Below the pieces are notes generated by a model. The model worked only from the letters and a program-made list of their open reading frames with translations. It was not told where the DNA came from and ran no database searches. From positions 186,138 through 250,137 of the forward strand of contig JADQAV010000031.1 of assembly GCA_019775845.1 (NCBI GenBank): 64,000 nt of DNA, given 5' to 3'. This DNA is from Myrmaecium sp. VS I D KN 1 (lineage: Eukaryota; Ascomycota; Dothideomycetes; Valsariales; Valsariaceae). The translations under genes were made by a program, and so were the position numbers. Below, piece by piece: positions 19,472 through 30,480 of this stretch; the first letter of the stretch is position 1, and the number at the start of each line of letters is the position of its first letter.

Positions 19472-21955
19472 TCACAAAACCCCCACAACCTCCACCCACC
19501 CCTCCCGATCCTTCTTCCCCTTCTCCTTCTTCTCCATCCTCTCCATCCTCTCCCCATCCCCTCCACCATCCACCCCCATCTCCTCACCTCTCCTCCCTCC
19601 CTCCTCCCCCTCCAGCTCCCCCGCCACGACCTCCTTCCGCCACCGCACCGTGGCGCGCTCGCGGATCTCCCGCTCCTCCGCCTCCAGCTTCCGCACCTGT
19701 TCGATCGCCAACGCCTGCTCGAACCGGCAGTCGTTCACGTGCACCTGCGGCCACATGGGATGTTTCTGACAGCGCTTCTTCGTGCAGACCGTCGGCGCCG
19801 CCGCCGCATCCCCCTCCTCCTCCCTCTCCCTCTCTTGCTCCTCCCCATCAACATCCATCCGATCCCCCTCACCCTCCACCCCATCCACCCCCTCCCCCTC
19901 CAACCCCCCCACCCTCAACGCCCTCCGCCCCACCTCACTCCGCCGCCACGCATCAAACACCTCATCCGGCCAGGCGAGCCGGGCATCGAACCCGCACGGC
20001 TCCGTCGGCTTCATCCCCTCCCGCGCCGCCACCCGCGGGATCCGCCCCACCGCCAGCTCCGCGAACCGCACCCGGTCCCGCAGCAGCCCGTGCCGCGCCC
20101 GGAGCGCCTCCTTCTCCCGCCCGATCGCCGCGATCCGGGCCGCTTCCGCGGGCGTCAGGCGGGCGGTGTCGCGGTCGCCCTCGCTGTCCTTGGCGTCGGC
20201 ATCGGCCGGCTTGCTGGGCGAGAGCGTGGCGGACCCCGGCGACAGCACGCCTGTTCCTAAGGCGCGGAACTCGTTGATCCCATCTTCCGGCACGGCGGCG
20301 ATGAGCGCTTTGAGCTCGGCCGGGCGCAGGGGACCCCCGCGCGAAGGGAGGAAGTCATCCTCGTCTTGCTCGTCCTCGATCGTATGGTCCACCGCAGCAG
20401 CACTGCTCTTCTTCCGCGAGCGCTTCTTCAGCTGGCCCCCCTTCTCCAACAACCCACCCTTCCCGCCACTCTGCGCGGCCAGAATCTCCTTGAAAAACAG
20501 CTGCCCACACTCATCGCTACAATACTTGCTCGGCTTCTCCCGGCCCAGCCGCGCCGGTTTCCTGCAGCCCAGCCGGCGGCACATCCGCTTCCACAACGTC
20601 GTCGTGCCCTTGCCCCCTTCCCGCTCGCAGTTCGGGCAGATGTACCGCTCGATCAGCCGCTCGTGCTCCTCCTTGTTCAGCCCCACGCACCGGCCGTGGA
20701 ACCAGTCGTCGCACCCGCCGTCGCACCCGATCATCCACGTGTGGTCGTCCGGCCCCCGGCAGATGCAGAACACCCCGCCTTCCGTGCCGGACTCGCCCTC
20801 GCCCGCGCCCTCGTCGTCCGAGTAGTCGTCGTGCGCGCCGGGCGAGGAGCCGTGGTAGTAGGGCCCCGGAGAGCTGCCCGTGGCGGGTGTGGCCGAATGT
20901 GACTTCTTGCTCGTGCCCTTGACCGTCGATGTGGACCCGCGACGCGCGCCCGCCGCACCCTCGGCGTTCGTCTTGCGCCGTTTGGTCGCGGTGGCGGGCT
21001 TCTTGGCGACGCCTTTCTTCGCCGCACGCTTCTTCGGCGGTGCGGTTGTTGTCTTGGTCTCTGTTGTGTGCTCGGTATGCACAGAAGCAGCGGCGGTGCT
21101 GTCACGCCGTGCGCTGCGCAGGCCGTGCTCGTTTTGCAGTGATTCGAGGGCTCGTAAGGTCTCCTCGTCGGTGGTACCGCTGACGGAGTGGTCGTGTTTG
21201 CGCATGGCGGCGTCGGAGCCGGGCGAGATCGCACGCGGGGTGCCGACGGGCTCGGACTTGATCTGCGGCAAGGGCGATCGGTGTCCGTCATATTGTAGGG
21301 AGAGCGGTTCCGCCGCAGCCAGTGCCGATGCGGTGGAGGAAGGTTGTCGGATCTGCGAGGTGGTCGGTTCATCGCGGACGAAGTCTGGTTCACGCGCGGG
21401 AAGGTCTGCATCGGTGCTTTGCAGTCCGTTTGCCTGTGTTTGTAGATCGGAGATCATGTGTGAATCATCGTGGCCGTGGCCCAGAGGTTGCTCGTTAGCG
21501 TGCTCTCCTTCCATCGCGGCGGTGGAAACAGCAGCAAGCGTCCGGATCGGTGGCAAGCGGGTATCGGACGAGACGCTGTCGTACTGCGATCGCCTCCGCT
21601 GTTCCTCGGGCGACGTCGGCCGGTGGTGGTACCGCTCGAGCGTGGGTGCGCATGTGTGTTGTCGTTCTTCGGATGGCGGCAAGGGTTCGACGGGCATCGC
21701 GGCGAAGCTACGGTTACTTTGGCGACGCGCTTGCGTCAAGTGCGGAGCCGGAGCGTCGTCGCCGCGCCGTGACCAATGCTCCGACGCTCCATCGCCGTGC
21801 GCCTGCGCCAGCGCCGTGGACATGTCGACTGCGGCGCTGAACGTCGACGGCGCGGATGCACGACAATCCTCAGCTGCGCCCTGATGGGATGGAGAGGAGA
21901 GGCGCGCGTGAGGGCTGAGAGCTGGGTTCAGCAGTTCGGACAGGCTGAAGGGCAT
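19472..21955 (-). CDS. SPP1: Spp1/CXXC1-like PHD-finger subunit of the COMPASS (Set1) complex
   Basis: A single long frame of 827 residues. The PHD finger at about residues 393-443 (VFCICRGPDDHTWMIGCDGG ... DDWFHGRCVGL ... ERYICPNCE) is followed directly by the Spp1-specific zinc region WKRMCRRLGCRKPARLG ... SKYCSDECGQLFF. This order is diagnostic of fungal Spp1 and animal CFP1, the subunit that recognises H3K4me3 and helps target Set1 methyltransferase. A late Cys/His cluster (CTKKRCQKHPMW, about 725) also fits the family. The N-terminal half is disordered, Ser/Thr/Ala-rich and contains a basic stretch (KKRAAKKGVAKKPATATKRRK) that could be a nuclear localisation signal. It is far longer than yeast Spp1 (about 350 residues), as is usual in filamentous fungi. 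The C-terminus may be altered by an unrecognised 3' intron. Confidence 0.88.
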   Translation of the reverse strand: MPFSLSELLNPALSPHARLSSPSHQGAAEDCRASAPSTFSAAVDMSTALAQAHGDGASEHWSRRGDDAPAPHLTQARRQSNRSFAAMPVEPLPPSEERQHTCAPTLERYHHRPTSPEEQRRRSQYDSVSSDTRLPPIRTLAAVSTAAMEGEHANEQPLGHGHDDSHMISDLQTQANGLQSTDADLPAREPDFVRDEPTTSQIRQPSSTASALAAAEPLSLQYDGHRSPLPQIKSEPVGTPRAISPGSDAAMRKHDHSVSGTTDEETLRALESLQNEHGLRSARRDSTAAASVHTEHTTETKTTTAPPKKRAAKKGVAKKPATATKRRKTNAEGAAGARRGSTSTVKGTSKKSHSATPATGSSPGPYYHGSSPGAHDDYSDDEGAGEGESGTEGGVFCICRGPDDHTWMIGCDGGCDDWFHGRCVGLNKEEHERLIERYICPNCEREGGKGTTTLWKRMCRRLGCRKPARLGREKPSKYCSDECGQLFFKEILAAQSGGKGGLLEKGGQLKKRSRKKSSAAAVDHTIEDEQDEDDFLPSRGGPLRPAELKALIAAVPEDGINEFRALGTGVLSPGSATLSPSKPADADAKDSEGDRDTARLTPAEAARIAAIGREKEALRARHGLLRDRVRFAELAVGRIPRVAAREGMKPTEPCGFDARLAWPDEVFDAWRRSEVGRRALRVGGLEGEGVDGVEGEGDRMDVDGEEQEREREEEGDAAAAPTVCTKKRCQKHPMWPQVHVNDCRFEQALAIEQVRKLEAEEREIRERATVRWRKEVVAGELEGEEGGRRGEEMGVDGGGDGERMERMEKKEKGKKDREGWVEVVGVL

Positions 21956-22662
21956 GGCGGCGACTTCGACACGGGATTATGGCGGAACTTGATGGATCAG
22001 AGGAGTTATTGCGCGCGACGATGATCCGAAGCAGCCATGGCGCATGGATCTGGATGATTTAGCTGAGGGGGGAGAGGAAGTTGGAAGGGAGCGGAGGAGG
22101 AGAATGGGTAAGGGAGTGATGGAGGGGCAGGAGGAGTCAGCAAGCACAACCTGGAGAGAGAGAGAGAGGAAGAGCGCGCACGGCGAAAGAGGAAGAGAGT
22201 ATGTGAGTGTGTGCCTGGTGAGGGCAGAGGGCAGAGGTCAGGTATAAAGGAAGCTGTTAACGTTGAAGTAGCGCAGGAGGCGATGCGGGAAGCGGAAAGG
22301 TGGTTTGGTCGTCCTCGCGGCTGTTTCACGTTGCCGGTTGCTCAGCTCTCTCAGCTGGCTCAGCTTCCCGTTCCTTACATACATGGTACTGTACTCTTTT
22401 GAAGCGATAGCTCCAAAGCTTACATCACGTAGGCTATCTAGATATCCTCATGTTCCTGATGTGCTGGCAGATAGCATTCATCACGCTCATCCATCTTACA
22501 ACCAGGCTCACAACTTGCTCTGATCTTTGCCGACAAAGTGATTGCCCTCTTCCGAATTGGCAACCAGCCGCCATGTGTGCACCATTGCAGGCCCCTCTAA
22601 ATACAACTCCGAACTCGCCAGTATCATCCCTCCTTGTAGCCATATGACAAATAGCCGGGTAT
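21956..22662. other. Intergenic; SPP1 promoter side
   Basis: The sequence upstream of the SPP1 start is purine-rich (GAGAGAGAGAGAGG at about 22155-22170, that is CT-rich on the SPP1 coding strand), a usual fungal promoter or leader feature. No conserved frame is seen. Confidence 0.5.
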
Positions 22663-23833
22663 CTATTCTTCATCGTCTTCATCATCGTCCGTCGCCTGCT
22701 CATCTCGGTCCTCTTGGGTCTGCTTCCGGGGCCTGCCAGGTCCCCTTCTCTCCCCCTGGGTGGCAGCAGTGCCATTGGGCATCTGCGTGCCCTGCGATCC
22801 ATTCACACCCAAGCTGCGCTCGATCCGTCTTTCCAGATCGGCCATGTTGCCTTGCCCGTACACGGATCGCACCACCCCCGCGACGCCTTCTTCGCCGATC
22901 TCCATCTTGCCCCGCGGTCCGACCATGTACTCCACCACTTCGTCTCCGGAGTTCGGGTCTCGGTGCTTGACGATGTATTCTTCCTTCTCCATGCGCTTCA
23001 GCAGCTTGTCCGTGCTGTCCACCGGCGTCGAGTGGTCGGTGTTCGTCCGCTTGAGGTAGCGCTCCAGCTTCGCCTCCGGCAGCACTCCGCCGGAAATGTA
23101 GATAAGAGACACCACGAAGGTGTAGAGGCCGATGTAAGCGCTTTCCGTCTCGACCGTGGGCACTTTGGGCGGCGCGATGATGTCGGGGTTGCGCAGTTTC
23201 GGTGGGAGGGTGCTAACCACGATCCACTTGTTGCTGTTGACGCTCTGTTTCTCACTCTTCTGTGCGGCTGCATGCCCAAGCGGCGATCAGTAGGAGCCCT
23301 TGACCAGAATGTTTGGCGTTGACTGCTTACCCCGCCGCTGTTGTATAGTCACCTTCTCTCGCATCGGAAGCTCCACCATCCGCATGCCGAAGACGTACTC
23401 CAACTCACGTTGTGCCTGCTCGAACACGGGGCGGAACTGGCGGGAGTTCGCTCCAAGGACTACAACGACCGTGTCAGAAGCGATGCGACGGCAATGCAGG
23501 GGAGCGATGGGCCGAACAGACCTTTCTGGCTAATCTCGGTGCGTCGGATCGGTGTCCGTGAATACTCGCACGCCAGAGCCAGCCTGACCATCTTCTTGAC
23601 CAGCTGGGCCTGCGAGCTTGAGGCGGACTGCGTGTCCTGCCAGTCCGCATATTCACCGTCGGCCTCGGGCTCCTCCGACGCTGGGCGATGGCGGCGCGGC
23701 GTGTGCATGGAGCTCTCGTCCTCGTCCTCCGCCAGTGCGTGGATCGGCTGCGAGGAGTTTGTTAGATATAGTAGGCGGGTATGGGTGGTGAAAAGAGGAT
23801 ACTCACCGCTCTACATTTTCGCGCCGGAGCCAT
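22663..23833 (-). CDS. NSE3: Nse3/MAGE-domain subunit of the SMC5/6 complex
   Basis: Four exons (23833-23807, 23747-23522, 23459-23331, 23267-22663) with matching phases give 328 residues. The first exon has only nine codons (MAPARKCRA). The MAGE homology domain covers about residues 40-260: QAQLVKKMVRLALACEYSRTPIRR, EYVFGMRMVELP, TESAYIGLYTFVVSLIYISGG, and YLKRTNTD followed by a winged-helix-like KLLKRMEKEEYIV. A short disordered tail ends in PGRPRK (AT-hook-like) and an acidic run. Nse3 binds Nse1 and Nse4 and helps the SMC5/6 complex engage DNA during repair. It is divergent from AIM18 with 249 bp between starts. Confidence 0.9.
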
Positions 23834-24082
23834 CGCAGTAGGACCTCAAGTGGCCGAGAAGTGCACGGTGAGGGTATGCGGAGAATCTGGCGCGAAACGC
23901 GTCCGGTTGTGAGAACTTCGGTAGTTGTACACTAGTGAACGCCGAAGGTAGTTTGATCGATAAGAAGCTCATCATTCAATGGAACATCCCGCCCGTCCTT
24001 GGCCTCACCAGAGTCACCACCGCTTGATTCCCAGAAGACCGCCAGAACCTGTATATCACACGCCAATGCATCTGTCCTAACC
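23834..24082. promoter_or_regulatory. Shared divergent promoter of NSE3 and AIM18
   Basis: Only 249 bp separate the two start codons on opposite strands, so both core promoters must fit here or overlap the leaders. No TATA box is obvious. An ATG at 23999, in frame with AIM18, falls inside this interval and could be an alternative start. Confidence 0.5.
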
Positions 24083-25531
24083 ATGTCGTCGCAGCCCATC
24101 CTCCACCTCTTCTCGCGCGCCGTCGCTCGCACTGCGCCGCGCAACCTCAACCTCCATCTCCCCCTCCACCGTCCTTCCCCGCGCCTCGTCCGCACCACCG
24201 ACATTGCCCGTCCGTACGCTCGCTCCCTCACCACAAGACATGGCGGCCGCTCCGGCGCCGTGGCTGCGCGAGCGCGCCGACTTCCTCTGGCTGCCGAACC
24301 GGCATTCGATCCGGAGAAGCCGCTGAACCCCGAGACCGACCGCATCGATCCGCGGCTGCTCCACCACCGCCTGCAGGAGGAGAAGGCCTACTACGTGCGC
24401 CGGATGAAGGTGGCCGGCGCCGGATTGCTCGTCTGCATCGGCCTCACCCTGGCTATCGTCCTCAACGTTGAGATCCCCGAGAAGCCTCGAGTCAAGACCA
24501 GCTCAGGCACATCCTCCTCCTCCTTCCTCGGCACGCCCGAGCAAGCCGACGCCTCCAACGAAAGCAACCACACCTTCCAGGGCAAGCCGGTCGTCATCGC
24601 ACACGGCGGAAGCACCGTCGTGGCCCACGACCCCAGCGGCCGCGTCTCCGACATCGAGCTCGTCCCCACCGGCACCAGCAGCGTGCCGCACTTCCCCAAG
24701 ACCATCGCCATCCCCACGCCCACCGGTGACGGCGAGGAGTCCTACACCCTCCTCGGCCTCGGCATCCGCACCGTCTCCTTCCTCTCAATCCAAGTCTACG
24801 TCGTCGGGCTCTACGTCGCCACCGCCACCCTCCCCGCCCTGCAAGCCCAGCTCATCCACCAAATCAACCCGACGGCCTCCACCCTCATCGCCGACGAAAA
24901 GGACGCCCTCAGACAAAAGCTCCTCGACCCCGAAACCTCCACCGAGCTCTGGGACACCATCCTCTCCTCCTCCGCCGACCCGACCAGCAGCACCCCCATC
25001 TCCTTCGCCCTGCGCGTCGTGCCCGTCCGCGACACCAACTTCCAGCACCTCCGCGACGGCTGGGTCCGCGGCATCACGCAGCGCACCCAAGAAGCCGCGC
25101 AGCGCAGCAAACTCCAACCCCCACCCCCATCGCAGCAGGACCCCTCCGCCGCCTCATCATCATCACCATCCCCCGTCGTCCCCTACCAAGACGACCCCTT
25201 CCGCGCCGCCATGGACGCCTTCCGCGCCCTCTTCGGCGGCAAGGGCAAAGCCCCCAAAGCCTCCGTCCTGCTCCTCACCCGCGATGCCCCCGGCGGTGGC
25301 GCCCTGCGCGTACTCTACCAGGCCCACCCGCCCGCCGGCCGGTTGGATCTGCTCGGCGCCGTGCCCGACGAGCGCGTCTCCCGCTTGATTTGGGAGCTTT
25401 ACCTCGCGGGCAAGAATGTGAGCTCCCCTGGGGCACGCCAGAGCGTTGTGGATGGGTGTGTGGCGTTGTGTGAGCGCCCCGTGGGCACCGTCGGGACGGA
25501 TCCGTCGGCTGCGGTGGCGGGGGTGCTGTAG
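24083..25531 (+). CDS. AIM18: Aim18-like mitochondrial chalcone-isomerase-fold protein
   Basis: A single-exon gene of 482 residues from the chosen ATG (MSSQPILHLFSRAVARTAPR). The first 50 residues are rich in Arg, Ser and Leu without acids until position 40, as in mitochondrial presequences. One membrane helix lies at about 109-129 (KVAGAGLLVCIGLTLAIVL). The chalcone-isomerase domain starts near 205 (YTLLGLGIRTVSFLSIQVYVVGLYVA) and runs to the C-terminus (LWELYLAGKNVSSPGARQS appears as IWELYLAGKNVSS). Yeast Aim18 and Aim46 are inner-membrane or intermembrane-space haem-binding proteins of this fold, with no proven isomerase activity. A Pro/Ser-rich insertion interrupts the domain at about 355-385. 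An upstream in-frame ATG at 23999 would add 28 residues lacking targeting character. Confidence 0.88.
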   Translation: MSSQPILHLFSRAVARTAPRNLNLHLPLHRPSPRLVRTTDIARPYARSLTTRHGGRSGAVAARARRLPLAAEPAFDPEKPLNPETDRIDPRLLHHRLQEEKAYYVRRMKVAGAGLLVCIGLTLAIVLNVEIPEKPRVKTSSGTSSSSFLGTPEQADASNESNHTFQGKPVVIAHGGSTVVAHDPSGRVSDIELVPTGTSSVPHFPKTIAIPTPTGDGEESYTLLGLGIRTVSFLSIQVYVVGLYVATATLPALQAQLIHQINPTASTLIADEKDALRQKLLDPETSTELWDTILSSSADPTSSTPISFALRVVPVRDTNFQHLRDGWVRGITQRTQEAAQRSKLQPPPPSQQDPSAASSSSPSPVVPYQDDPFRAAMDAFRALFGGKGKAPKASVLLLTRDAPGGGALRVLYQAHPPAGRLDLLGAVPDERVSRLIWELYLAGKNVSSPGARQSVVDGCVALCERPVGTVGTDPSAAVAGVL

Positions 25532-27039
25532 AGGACTGGGGGGGGACCTTGATGCTTGATGGAGTTGGGGGTATGTAGGGTAGTGTAGGAATATATGGAC
25601 GCTGTTGATATGCGGAAAAGGTGTGTAATTGGAATGGACCTTGGGATGGCGAAAATCAGGGAGATCATGACGTTCACGTCTTACCAAATTTCGTAGGGGG
25701 GGATAGGTAATGATACATATCAACCCAGGCACCAGGCTTCGATGCAAAGAATCCTATACACGCTTTCGAGCCTTCCCAGAGCGTTCTTAGGGGAGATTTA
25801 AGACCATATATCACACCCCGTCGCCTCGTTACACCCCCCTCCCTTCCCATCATCTTCTTGGGATCATAGGTAGTATCTTGTATCTACTCCGTATCCATAC
25901 GCAATGAGTTGAATGAAATATATATTTATGTATATACGCAGCAAAGGGTCAGCAGAGTACTACAAGAGTAGACTTCATCGTAATCCATCGATGGGATCCG
26001 AAAGACGCGGCCGCAAGCCATAATACGGTGTCGTGGGCCAGGCGTGATCTTTTCATGCATCCGTAAGAGCAGAGGAAGAAAAAGAACGAAAAAAGGAAAA
26101 GAACATTATAATAAAGAATGAAGGAAAACCTACTTGTGCGCCATTCCTATCAAAAACACGGACCGAATGAACATAGGTTCGACATAGATTATAATACCGA
26201 TATATACAGTACATATATGTGTATATCAACAGTAGAACGACGGCACCACGAAAAACCCAAGCACCGCCACACAAGAAAACAAAGAACTTCTTATATTCCC
26301 TCTTCATTTTACTCTCTAAGAGGGCTAAAATAAAATCATCTAGACGAAGCCCCTCCCAACCCATCGACAATGACTGTACGGTGCAATTGTGGTGGTGGTG
26401 ATGGTGGCGCCAGCATGTGAATCCCCTCCTCTCAGCGTTCCACCCCATCGGCCAGTGGTGATCGGCTCGTTAGTAAGAAGGATGCCAAAACGGATCGAGA
26501 GAGGCGTGGGTTACTCCCCCGTGGGGAAAGCGGAAGAGGAGAAGGATCGCGGGAGGAACGTGAATCTGGGGGGGGATCATTACGTATACGGTGACTGCGG
26601 GTCATCCTCACCGACTCGCCGCATTGACATCCATTGTCGTAGATAGCAGCACTGTTCATGAAAGTGAAAATGACCTCGTTGCTCTATTTCGTGCTCCAAC
26701 CCAACTGACTCCGAACCTAGAAGCATCTGATATCAGATGAACATGAGGAAAAGAGAGAGGAAGGATCAGCAAAACGCATGATAAGTGTGCGAACCCGTGC
26801 AGAAAAGAAATCAAGAGATGTAGGCCAGAAGAAGTACATAAGAGCAGATAAAGTACAAGGTCTGTAAAAAGCTCGTGAGCCTAGAACAACCCAATCCACC
26901 CTTCATGAGGAGTTCAGGCTTGGTATTGTTCTATCCAGTTTTCTCCCAACACCGCCCACGACCGCATCTCATTTTGTTCATTTAACCCCGATCCCCACTG
27001 TGGTATTCTTCATCAACGGGGAGTTTTTGCTTCAGGCGC
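25532..27039. other. Intergenic between convergent AIM18 and ADP/ATP carrier genes
   Basis: This 1.5 kb stretch contains the 3' flanks of both genes. It includes AT-rich parts at about 25900-25950 and 26080-26340 (TATATATTTATGTATATACG) and no frame with protein-family character. I see no RNA gene. Confidence 0.5.
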
Positions 27040-28541
27040 TTAACCGGAACCACCCTTGAACTTCTTGCCGAACATGATGACCTGGAGCTGGTCGTAGATG
27101 GACAAGACACCAGCACCGGCAACACCACGGAGGATGTTAGCACCGGCACCCTTGAAGAGGGACATGAAGCCCTCAGCGGCGATGATCTTGCGGGCAGCAT
27201 CGAGAGTACCGTTGTACTTGACGGCCTGTAGTTGTGCGTTAGAATGTGCGTTTGCATCGGGAAAGCTCATATGTCTACTTACCTCACCGGAGGTCATCAT
27301 CATACGACGACGGATGGTGTCAAGAGGGTAGGAAGCGATACCGGCACCAGTGGTGACAGTCCAGCCGAGAAGGAAGGAGGCAAGGAAGGAGCCCTCAAGA
27401 GGACCCTGGAGGACAACGGGCTTGATGGAGTCGTACATGCCGAAGTAGAGACCACGGTAGACGATGATACCAGCGACGGAGGGCATGAAACCACGGTAGA
27501 GACCGGCAATACCGTCGGAAGCGAGGGTCTTCTTGTAGACATCAACGAGACCGTTGAACTGGCGCTCACCGGTACCCTTGGCGGACTTGGCGTCGTTGGC
27601 GAGACGAGTACGGGCGTAGTCGAGGGAGTAGACGAAGAGGAGGGAAGTGGCACCAGCGGCACCACCGGAGGCCAAGTTACCGGCCATCCACTTCCAGTAA
27701 CCGTCGCGGTCCTTCTTGTAGGCGAACATGGACTTGTAGGTGTCACGGAAAGCGAAGTTGAGGGCCTGGGTAGGGAAGTAACGGATGACGTTGGCGGTGT
27801 TACCTCTCCACAGGGAGACGGTACCCTCAGCGGCGATGGTACGGCGGAAGCAGTCCATGATACCGTTGTACTTGCGGTCGAGACGACCGGCGCGGAGCAT
27901 CTCATCCTGTAGGAGCATTTGTGTCAGCGGACGGTGTCGTCGAAAAACGACTTATTCAACATACCTGGTTCTGGATAAGAAGCTTGACACGCTCGATGGG
28001 AGCGGCAGCGGTCTTCGAGACGGCGGCGGAGACACCACCCACTTAAAGATGTTAGTACGTGAAGCGATGAAATCGAAATTTTCTTGTCGCCGTCCGGAAT
28101 CAACTGCGAAAGCCAATGGCCTTCGGAAACCGGTGGTAGCGGTGAACAATTGCAAAGGGAGACATACTCAAGAAGTCGACCACGAAGCCCTGTGAATGAA
28201 GTTGTTAGCAAGCGTTTCCGAGAAATGCATGTAGGCTCATGTGGATGGCTTCCTTCCGACAAGCACCGCCCGACGTCAGCCCGTCGTCATCAAACGCTTT
28301 CACATCTCAAACCGATTCCATCAAGTGAAGCACCCAATGCGCGAGGACCCATTGAGATGACTGCAGGCGAAGAACGGCTGCGAAAGGGAGGCGTTGTTGA
28401 TGACGGACGAAGACGACACGGAGCAGCGGAAGGAATTGCGCGGAAGTTGGCAGGAAGAAGATAGGTGGAAGTGGGAAAGCTTACGGGCATGCCCATGAAG
28501 GACTTGTCGGCCTGCACGACCTCACCCTTCCTGTCAGACAT
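27040..28541 (-). CDS. Mitochondrial ADP/ATP carrier
   Basis: Five exons (28541-28485, 28189-28168, 28041-27965, 27906-27283, 27225-27040) give 321 residues; exon 2 is only 22 nt. The three mitochondrial-carrier repeats are clear, with signatures [23 protein letters not shown] and [12 protein letters not shown]. The RRRMMM hexapeptide is the specific mark of ADP/ATP translocases. The protein exchanges cytosolic ADP for matrix ATP across the inner membrane. The many introns concentrated near the 5' end are typical of this gene in filamentous fungi. Codon use in the exons strongly favours C-ending codons (alternate frames read as Val/Thr/Ser-rich), consistent with high expression. Confidence 0.97.
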
Positions 28542-30480
28542 TGTGAACGGTGGGGATGAACAACAAGAAGAAAAGAAAGAAGTGAGAGGAGATGGGGAGA
28601 AGTTGGACAGAGATGGGGGAGGAGGAAGTCGAGGTGGAAGGTGCAGCTGTCGATGGATCTTAAATGAGAAATTTGTCGCTTAGGCCCGGAAGGGTTTAGC
28701 GGCGCCAAGCGAGAGCAAGAAAACCGCTGGACGGGAATACTCGGGATAACTTTTTGGGAGGGGGGAAGAGAGGAATGGGGGAAGCGGAACGGTCGTCCTC
28801 GGTTCCATGATAAGTTACAGAGTATGCCTCACCAACAAGTGCTGCAGTCAGCACGTACTGTAACTTGACGTACCATGATGATTCCGAGACTTACGGTATC
28901 CATCTTCTCCCGTATCTCTGCATATGTTTCATCTTTCACCTTTCATTTCGCCTCTCTTCTTTCCATCTCTTGACGTTCCGCATTGCCAACAGTGTCAGTT
29001 CCTACCTACTACCCGTCCGCCCGCGTGCCCGCCTGCCTTGTTTCTGCCTGCCTGCCACTTGCTCCGGGAGTTGTCCTGCTCTGCTCGCATTCTTCGCCTC
29101 CGGCTGATTGGCTGGTTCAGGCTGGTCCGCTGGGCAAAACTCGCCGCCTCCACACACTGGGCAGCTTTTCCAATGCGCCGCCCCCACTCGCGCTAAACCG
29201 CCCGCCCCCTATCGGCTTCCATTCGCCGCTTTCCGTACATCGGTATCGGGCGGGTGCCACTCCCTCCAGAGAGAAGTCCCACCATGGATGTCGTCCCGCG
29301 CCCGCCGCCGCATGCATCTCCCTAGCAACTTCGATGCGTTTTCGTTTTTCTCCCTGCTCCCTAAAGAAAAATAAGGAGGGAAAGGCGAGAAAAAAAAGCC
29401 GCAAAGAAAAAAAAATAGAGACATGCAGTGAGAGCAGGTCCGACTGCGGCAGCTCTCTGGCGATGTCTCTCCCCTCTGTTCCTATACACAGATCGAACTG
29501 TCCTCTCTTTTCTCCTTTTCTTTTTCCTGCCTCTTGGTATTTTTCTTTTGCTGCCCTTCCGCGGTAGGTATTGCTTTTGCAAGGCTGTGAACCTGGTAGG
29601 ATGACGCCGGCCGAGGGACGCGATGTTTCGCGGTATGTTCCCGTCCATCCGTGGGTTTGGCCAACCTCATCAAGCCATTCCGGAGCTAAAAATGACCCAC
29701 GAAAAAACGCTGGGGCCAACTCGGCTCCTCGACGATGGCTCTGTGGCCAGGTACAGGATAGAAGTGAATAGTTGCCCGCATGTGATCGGCTTCTTTCTAG
29801 GACGTTGTTATGGGAACAAATGGAGCAGATACTTGTGATGATGGAGTATGTACGACAGTAAGAAAAGAATAGAAAAGAAAGGACGGTCAAGTGAACCAAT
29901 CCACGGAGACGACACAGGCGAAGAGACAGTGACAGAATCGAATACTTATTTCTCGCACGCGAGGTACCTACCTAGTACACATTGTACTGATGTTGAAGCG
30001 TAGTACATACATACCATCGTGCTCCCAGTAGCGAAAGAGAAAGAGCAAAGAAAGTAGAAGGAGAAGGGGAAGAACAAGAGGAGAGAAGCCCCTTATATAT
30101 CCTTCCCTGGAAAAAAAGATCATCCCATTCCCTCCAAAGCACACATATTAGAAGTCCCATGCAAAAGGGGGTTGGTTGGTTGGTTGTTCCAGATGTCTGT
30201 TGAGAAAGAGAAAGAGCGAAGAGGGTTCCACTTTCCCACGACGCTCACACCACTATACTACAGATTCTCGTACCACTCCCGAGGATTTGCTCCCAACACT
30301 CCTTGCCTGCCTGCCTGCTTCGTGCTTTCCTTAGGCATCAGTTGCCTTATTCTATATTACAAGGCACCTCATGTGTACATATGTAGACACACACAGCCCT
30401 CTCCGCACACATACATACATACATCCTCATGATCGTACATAGCCCATGCACAAATATCATGCCTACGTGAATCACCCTTC
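28542..30480. other. Long intergenic region upstream of the ADP/ATP carrier
   Basis: This 1.9 kb lies between the start of the carrier gene and the 3' end of ERG24 and mixes CT-rich and A-rich stretches. Frames of up to 260 codons on the minus strand (29117-29899) and 194 on the plus strand overlap one another, are compositionally odd and show no family motif, so I do not call genes. A highly expressed carrier gene could use a long promoter here. Confidence 0.45.

Noticed and set aside
29117-29899. 260-codon minus-strand frame upstream of the ADP/ATP carrier gene
   Set aside because: Composition is erratic with Phe/Leu and Arg runs, several other frames are also open, and no family motif appears.
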